64,000 nt of DNA, taken from Babylonia areolata (Eukaryota > Mollusca > Gastropoda > Neogastropoda > Buccinidae). The DNA lies in assembly GCF_041734735.1 (NCBI RefSeq), contig NC_134891.1, positions 13,238,069-13,302,068 of the forward strand, written 5' to 3'. Below the pieces are notes generated by a model that was given only the letters and a program-made list of their open reading frames with translations, searched no databases and had not been told where the DNA came from. A program made the position numbers and the translations under genes. Below, piece by piece: positions 57,809 through 64,000 of the stretch; the first letter of the stretch is position 1; the number at the start of each line of letters is the position of its first letter.

Positions 57809-59019
57809 GATGAAGTTAGAACGTGTATCTCGTGAGCCTGGGGGCAGCAATTATAATTTGCGTGGTAATCACGTGCGGTTTTAATAGTGCTATGTATCAT
57901 TGCTGTTATTCATTATCTTTATCAAAGAATATCACTAATGTGAACAACACATTTGGGGTGGGGGGTTATTTTTTTTATTTATAGACCTTACATGTGCTTC
58001 CGAAGAGTTTCCACAGGCCTCAACTGTGGTGAAGAACGTTTATCATTTTGAACGTTATTGTGTGAGCCTTGCTGTGGTGTGTGCGTTATTGTTATGTATA
58101 TTGTATTGCTATTTGTTGAGGGCACTGCGATGTTAGTGTCGGTATCAAGGTTTCTTTGGGGGTAGATTCTGAGTAACGTTCATCCATCTCGCTGTCTGCT
58201 GATCTCGGTCGTCGATCGTCTCCTCCGTTGAGCACTTAGTGGCACTGTCTTCTTTACAGCAGGACCAGCATTCTTCCTTGTGTTTTCATTCATAGACCAC
58301 TGTACATGTTTCCACAGTCAGCTTAGCGCTGGATATCTACCTCCATACAGCTTTAGTCGATAGTTCGGAATGCTCCGACTACTTTATGCTGGCAGTGTCT
58401 TTAATCTGAGTTGTTCAGTGTATGCCAGCAACGCAGAATGCTTGGCTTCAAAGACAGACTGGAAGTCAGCCAGACAGGATGTTGCCTTTCCCTTTTGCCA
58501 AAGGTAATCATTGCTGCACTGGCCATTCAGGTGAGCCAGATAAAGAAAGAGCTAGTATTATTCAATAAGGGGGAGTCAGTTCAACACACATTTTAATGTA
58601 CGCACACTGTTAAAAGTACGTTACACAATGTGACGTTACGTGTGTAATGAAACGTGGATATAACTTGAACTGTTAGTGAATCTGCGTTCAGTCGAATTCG
58701 ATCGTTCTCAGTATATACCAGAAACCTGTTGCAATTTTTTTCCCCCTTGTACACAAGGTTATATTTTGACTTTTCACGAAATCAATGTGATTCAACATTC
58801 ACATAGCAAAACATTTGGTCCATCAATGATCATCGAAAAAAAATAAATAAATAAAATCATTAATTTGTTGAGATACAAGGGTTATTTTTCAATATGATAA
58901 TACTTATAATAGTAATAATAAGATGAAGAACAATAACAAATAATAAAGAACAAGATAAACAAGATACCAAATGTCACATCATGGCATGTATACATGTTGA
59001 AATAGCTTCAAGGAGCACC
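57809..59019. other. Non-coding stretch, nothing recognised
   Basis: No motif-bearing frame. A possible donor (GCCATTCAG followed by GTGAGC near 58529) ends a 60-codon frame with no recognisable content. The right part (58840-58960) is AT-rich with AATAATA runs. Confidence 0.5.
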
Positions 59020-62000
59020 AGTATTTTTTTGTTTGTTGTTGTTGTTGTTTTTTTATAAAGTGTTATTAAAGGATTATTTAACTATGTTATCCATTACCTG
59101 CGGCAGCTTACTTCTTTTATCAAAATTGATGTACAAACATGTCAAATTTTGCAGTATATTCATTTCTGATATTGTTAAAAAAAATTCTATCAAACATGCA
59201 TCATTCATATACTGTATTATGATGGCAGTTTTCATTTTACTCAATGTTCTATTATCAACACAGAGTATGGGAGCCATTTTTAAACAAAATCACAGTAATT
59301 CATTTCCATTGTGTGTATATGCTTTTCTAACTTGTATCTATACTTGAGGTCAAGCAGGAATGCTTGCAGAGTTGGTTTTATTTGATTGATTCTACTCCTG
59401 TGTATACAAAATTTTGCCCATAATAACATTAAATCTAAAGTATCATCCATTGTATTTTTATCATCAGTTCCAAACAATGCCAGTTCAAAGTTCAATGACA
59501 GTCTTTCACAGTTTTCACATTTCTCTCTCAATAGCTTATTAAAGTCCTGCCAAAAGGTTTGCGTAACTGGACAAAACCATAAATAATGTTGCACTGTGTC
59601 TTTTTCAGTATAACAGAAATTACATTTATCATCGTCAACTACACCCATGTTTTTTAGGACAATATTTGATACTAAAATTCCATGACATATTCTAAGCTGA
59701 AACCATTTCATCTTTATTTCTTTGATTCTGTTTATCTTTTTCAATGTTTTCTTCCAGTCAATCTGTGAACCTAACCTATTTTCTCATTTCATAAAAGCTT
59801 TCATATCAAAAATTTCGTTTTTCTCCAAGATTATATCGTAATAAATCCGTGTTCCCTTTTTTACCCCACAAATGGTTTTTAACGCCTTACTATTTTCATG
59901 GTTGTGATGATTATCTAATACTATATTTCTTTTTCTGATGTATTCTTTGATTGATTGAATGCAACTAAGGTAATTAAGGTAATTCGTTCTTATTCCCCAC
60001 TTCTTAAAAAAGCCTTCCTGCCTTAAAAACTGGCAGATTTCATCCAGAATATCACGCACGAAAAATGCATTTTTTGCAGTCCAGTTCTTAAAATCAAAAG
60101 GATTGTTGTCGATTCTAAATTTAGCATTGAAAAAGATGGGTTCAGCTAATAACTCTTTACTGTTATCTAGTTCAGTGTGTGTGTTGAAATTGTCATAAGC
60201 TTTCATAACGTCTTTCCAAAAGTTATTATAATTATCTTTTAAGAACCTCTTCGAGCCATAACAGTTTAACCTAGCTATTTCCGGGCAAGTGGTTTGTAAT
60301 ATTCTTTTCCATTTGAAATTTCCTACATAGAGTTTCCTTACCCAGGACAGTTTCAGTGCTTGTATAAATGCGTGTATGTTTGGTAATCCAATGCCCCCAT
60401 TTTCAATAATGTGAACTGAGTGTATTCGTTTTATTTTGTCCGGCTTCTTGTCCCATACAAATTCAAAACACATATTCTGAAGTTTTTTAATTTCACTGTC
60501 TGGTGGGTTTGGTAACAACATCCACAGGTACACTAGTCTAGACAGTATGAGGGATTTTAATATAGCTACCCTTCCTAGTGGTGTACACGATCGTTTAGAC
60601 CAAATCTTGAATAAATTTCTAACTTCCATTAGTTTGTCTTCTACGTTAAATTCTGTCAAGTGTGATAGATCATTCATAAACCAAATGCCAAGGATTTTAA
60701 ATTTCTTAAGATTCCAATTCATACGTTTTTCTGTTAAATACTTTACATTTGAATTCTTATTTCTACCTAACCATACATTAACTGTTTTTTCAATATTTAA
60801 TTTTAAACCTGAAATTTCTTCAAAAGAATTTAATGTATCAAATAACTTATTATAAGATTTTCTATCTCCGTCAAGCGTGAATGAAGTGTCATCTGCAAAC
60901 TGGCTTATTTTGAATTCTATGTCTGAAATCTGTATCCCTTTAATTTCTTCATCTTCCCGAATTTTACACGCTAGTATCTATGCACACAATACAAATAAAT
61001 ATGGTGATAGTGGATCCCCTTGTCTACACCCTCTGCCTATGGGGAAGCTTCGAGACCTTTTTCCGTTAACTATCACATAGGCTTTGATATTATTATAAAA
61101 GGTATGTATCCATTGACTAATATCCTTTCCAAAACCAAACGCTTTCAGAACATTTTGAATATAATTCCAATTGACAGAGTCAAAGGCTTTCTTAAAGTCT
61201 ATGGAAACTAAAAGACCAGGCAGATTTCTTTTTTCTAGGTAGTTTATCATGTCGTACAATGTTCGTATATTGTCTCCTATGTACCGTCCTGCTATAAACT
61301 CTGTCTGGTCCTCGTGAATAAGTTTTGGTAATACTGTTTTCATCCGGTTTGCAATACAAGTTGACCCAATTTTATAAGTGACATTAAGGAGAGAAATTGG
61401 TCGCCAGTTTGTTAAGTATTCCCTAGGTTTATCTCCCTTCGGTAAACATATTACAAGTCCTTCTTTTTGTGTGATAGACATTTCCCCTTTAGTAAAGCCC
61501 TCATTTAGTGATCGAATTACAAAATCTCCTAGCTGTCTCCAAAAGAACTTAAAAAAATTAACAGTCATTCCGTCAGTTCCTGGGCTTTTGTCGTTTTGCA
61601 TGTTTTTTAATGCTTGCGAAGCTTCTTCTTTACTTATCAGTCCCTCTAATTCGTCAGATTCGTCTTTATTCAATGTTGGTACTTTTGTGTAAAGATCGAT
61701 ATCTATCATTCTACAATTTCTATTTTTATAAAGTTCCTCGTAAAACGTCTTTGTTTCTTCTAACATTTCTTCTCTATCCGATAAAACTCTACCGTCTTCT
61801 GTCACCAGTTTCAACATCTGTTTGCTTACAAAGTGCCTTTTCTCCAAAGAACAAAAATATTTATCTATTTTTTCCCCTTGAGATGCCCATCTTGCCTTAG
61901 ACCTTAAAATTACTCCTTCCATTTTTGTTTTCCTAAATTCAGCTAGATGTAATTTTTTCTCATTCAACAGTATTAGATCACCTTCGTTTAAGGGTGACTT

Positions 62001-63260
62001 TCTCTCTAAATTTTGTATTTCGTTTTCTAATTTTTGTTCATGCTGTTTTGATTCCCTTGTCCTATGTATGCTATATGTAATTGACTTTGCTCTGATTTCC
62101 ATAAGAAGCGTATCTAAAAACAGTTGGTCTGATATCATGAACTGAATATTGTCATTAGGTATCTGGTTCAGGTTATCTCTTGCATATGGAAATACTGCAT
62201 ATTGACCTTTTATTTCTTCAATAGTTTCATTTATAAGTTTTACGTATGCATGATCTGTGAGTAATGAAGAGTTAAATTTCCACAAGGTTTTAATTTTCTC
62301 CTCAGTCTTAAAGGTGAGTTCAGTCAATATCAAGGAATGGTCACTTCTATATCCATAAACAATATCTACATTGCTAACATAAGTAATCAGTGTATCTGAG
62401 ACTAAAAAGAAATCAAGTCTACTTTGCTGAAATGGGTTTGTTCTCCTCCAACTATATCGGAGAACTTCTGGATTTAGCTCTCTCCAAACATCTACCAGTT
62501 CTAAATGGGAAATCATTTGAAATACTACTTCTCTAGCTTTGGCATTGTTAATGTGTTTATAATTATAATAATCGAGACTTGGATTTAATACAAGGTTCCA
62601 ATCTCCTGCAATGATCACATCCAAGACATCTAGCGCTACAATCTTTTCTTTAATTTCTTCGAAAAAATCAGGTTCGTCTTTGTTTGGACCATAAATATTT
62701 ACGAGCACTATATGTCTACCCATTGTATTTAACACCAGTATAATGTAGTTTCCTTTTTTATCCCTTATTATCTTTTTAATTTTGAAATAAAAATTATTGT
62801 TCAGTAATATAGCCACTCCTCTCGATCTGCTGTTATTTGAGGAAAATACACATTCATAACCCCATTCAGTTCTAATCTGTTGCTCTAATGTCTTAGTGAA
62901 GTGGGTATCCTGTATGAAATACACTGAACAGTTTTTCTGTCTTAAATGTTGAAATACATCTCTTCTTTTTTGGAAATTACCTAGACCTTGGCAGTTGAGA
63001 GATGATATTGTAAAGCTACACATTACTAGTTTGCTTGTCTGGTATAAAACTAATGCTCCTTATTTTCATTGTGCATTTTTCAGACATACCGTGTTTATGT
63101 TTGTCATGACGTAAAGCATAAGTTTGACAAAAATGAATATTATCAAAAATAAAGTGTGAAATGTACGTAACTTGAAAAAAGAAAAAGAAAATATATTGAA
63201 AGTGACAAAACATTCTTCTGCGGATGGGTTTCGCTGGGCATTTAGCACATGAAAACACAA
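59020..63260 (-). mobile_element. L1/Tx1-group LINE, ORF2-bearing, recent
   Basis: Minus-strand element with one long ORF2 and a 3' untranslated region. It ends near 59020-59057 in an A/C-rich tail (ATAAAAAAACAACAACAACA). Upstream of ORF2 about 240 bp of AT-rich sequence are present. No ORF1 (zinc-knuckle or RNA-binding type) is seen up to the window end, so the copy is 5'-truncated or its ORF1 lies outside. The 5' limit is approximate. Confidence 0.75.
59241..63023 (-). pseudogene. LINE ORF2: endonuclease-reverse transcriptase, closed only by stop codons
   Basis: A single reading frame of about 1,260 codons begins at MCSFTISSLNCQGLGNFQKR. The apurinic-type endonuclease (residues 1-230) shows SLNCQG, IQDTHF, NIYGPN, AGDWN, RLDFFLVS and YRSDHSLI. 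The reverse transcriptase (about 400-750) shows SPGTDGMTVNFFKFFW, NWRPISLLNVTYKI, SIDFKKAFDSVNW, GCRQGDPLSPYLF and FADD (near 60890). The C-terminus carries a zinc-binding CNFC...HYLWFC cluster. In-frame stops are TAG at 60978-60980, TGA at 59784-59786 and TAA at 59280-59282. The last is inferred to be abnormal because the related copy at 43091 has Gln there, and the frame then runs 12 codons more. No frameshift was seen. LPKGDKPREYLTNWRPISLL places it in the L1/Tx1 group. Confidence 0.85.
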
Positions 63261-63746
63261 GTACTGTTATGGATTAGTAACATATACATGTATAAATCAG
63301 TTCACCGATACACGGTTACTTACGTAAACATGTAGAAGTCATAGACCACATGAACTGAAGTAACCCCATGTAACTTTCTCTGGGGGCATAAATATTGCAA
63401 AAGGAAGAAAAAGCAACACACACACTAAAAACAACACACACAAAGTAGCAATACAGCTTCCATTTCTTTTTTCAATTATATACCTAAAAAGACAACACCG
63501 AAAAGCAAACCAAAAAGGAAAATGTGGTCTTCGCATAGATTTCAACCAAGGGCCACAACCCTCCCCAACTTTCCGCGCCGGCATTGTACTGCACCCCCTC
63601 CCTCCCCCCCCCCCCCCCCACCCCCCTTTATGCCCCCTTCCCCCTTCCCCTTCCCCTTCCCCTTCACCCTCCCCGCCCCGCAGAGAACAGCAGGGGAAAA
63701 AAATCATGCTTGTGCGGGAAAACAAAACAAAACAAAACAAAACAAA

Positions 63747-63787
<41 letters not shown>

Positions 63788-64000
63788 AAAAGAAAAAACC
63801 AAAAAAAAAAAAAACACTCACACAAAAACGTGCACTACGTGACCAGATGAAAACATCTGAGCTGATTTCATAACACCAACCTGTCCTCCCTGTACGCGTC
63901 CATCCAAACCTGATGTCCTTAGATTTTTCGTTATCGGTACAACTGTACTTTTAGCATAAAAAAATGTATACATTTCTATGTTTGTAGATTGGTATTTTGC
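63261..64000. other. Non-coding stretch with C-rich and CA simple repeats
   Basis: Contains a C-rich tract (63594-63665, C17-like run then CCCCTT repeats), an AAAAC repeat (63720-63746) and (CA)n (63748-63784). Apparent Pro- and His-rich frames here are products of these simple repeats. No gene recognised. Confidence 0.7.

Noticed and set aside
58411-58596. Possible small exon ending at a GTGAGC donor
   Set aside because: No motif, no convincing acceptor and no hydrophobic pattern; cannot be supported.
59074-59277. 67-codon minus-strand frame after the LINE ORF2
   Set aside because: It is out of phase with ORF2 and lies in the 3' untranslated region; no family resemblance.
63339-63850. Frames over the C-rich and CA tracts (Pro-rich and His-rich peptides)
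   Set aside because: Produced by simple repeats; no start context or recognisable domain.

Overview
The window reads as nuclear DNA of a mollusc, most probably a marine gastropod. The grounds are tRNA-derived SINEs of the kind abundant in gastropods and bivalves (one resembles the MetaSINE group), spliced genes with GT-AG introns, many CA/GT microsatellites, and nested LINEs and DNA transposons. The assignment is inference from repeat character; no host gene here fixes the species.

Layout. 1-469: 5' end of a mariner-like transposon inserted in the 3' half of a LINE (470-2185). 2290-2519: an unclassified dispersed repeat, with a second copy at 42341-42593. 2580-32092: the main object, a roughly 29-kb block of Thr/Pro/Ser-coding DNA. 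It opens at a good splice acceptor with a short six-cysteine segment and about 220 non-repetitive residues. It then becomes a giant mucin-like exon: 2580-13468 open without a break, 15221-23090 open, and 23109-26903 open in a shifted frame. Units of 24, 39, 45/48, 168, 708, 1365 and 1422 bp are nested in it, almost all multiples of three. 13469-15220 is an indel-riddled copy of the same unit. The far end (26904-32092) loses frame and carries a LINE fragment and a SINE.

32093-35468 is non-coding with SINEs and microsatellites. 35469-40353 is an ISL2EU-like (PIF/Harbinger-related) DNA transposon about 4.9 kb long. Two genes run inward from inverted terminal repeats: a SWIM zinc finger plus YqaJ nuclease protein on + and a three-exon THAP/HTH/DDE transposase on -. 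A SINE sits in the transposase with a perfect 15-bp target duplication.

40354-46614 is non-coding, with LINE debris and a hairpin/GT-core/tRNA-like repeat that occurs twice (44165-45790 and 49213-50206). 46615-52640 is a decayed L2/CR1-group LINE on - with a 2A-like motif in ORF1, interrupted by that repeat and by a SINE. 52641-57310 is non-coding, mostly a 27-bp minisatellite. 57359-57597 is a candidate host exon resembling the start of an MFS (monocarboxylate-type) transporter. 59020-63260 is a young L1/Tx1-group LINE on - whose single ORF2 frame is closed only by stop codons.

How it fits together: the only host coding candidates are the mucin-like exon and the transporter-like exon; almost everything else is transposon-derived. 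I see no operon, CRISPR array, canonical tRNA or rRNA gene, and no virus-like element.
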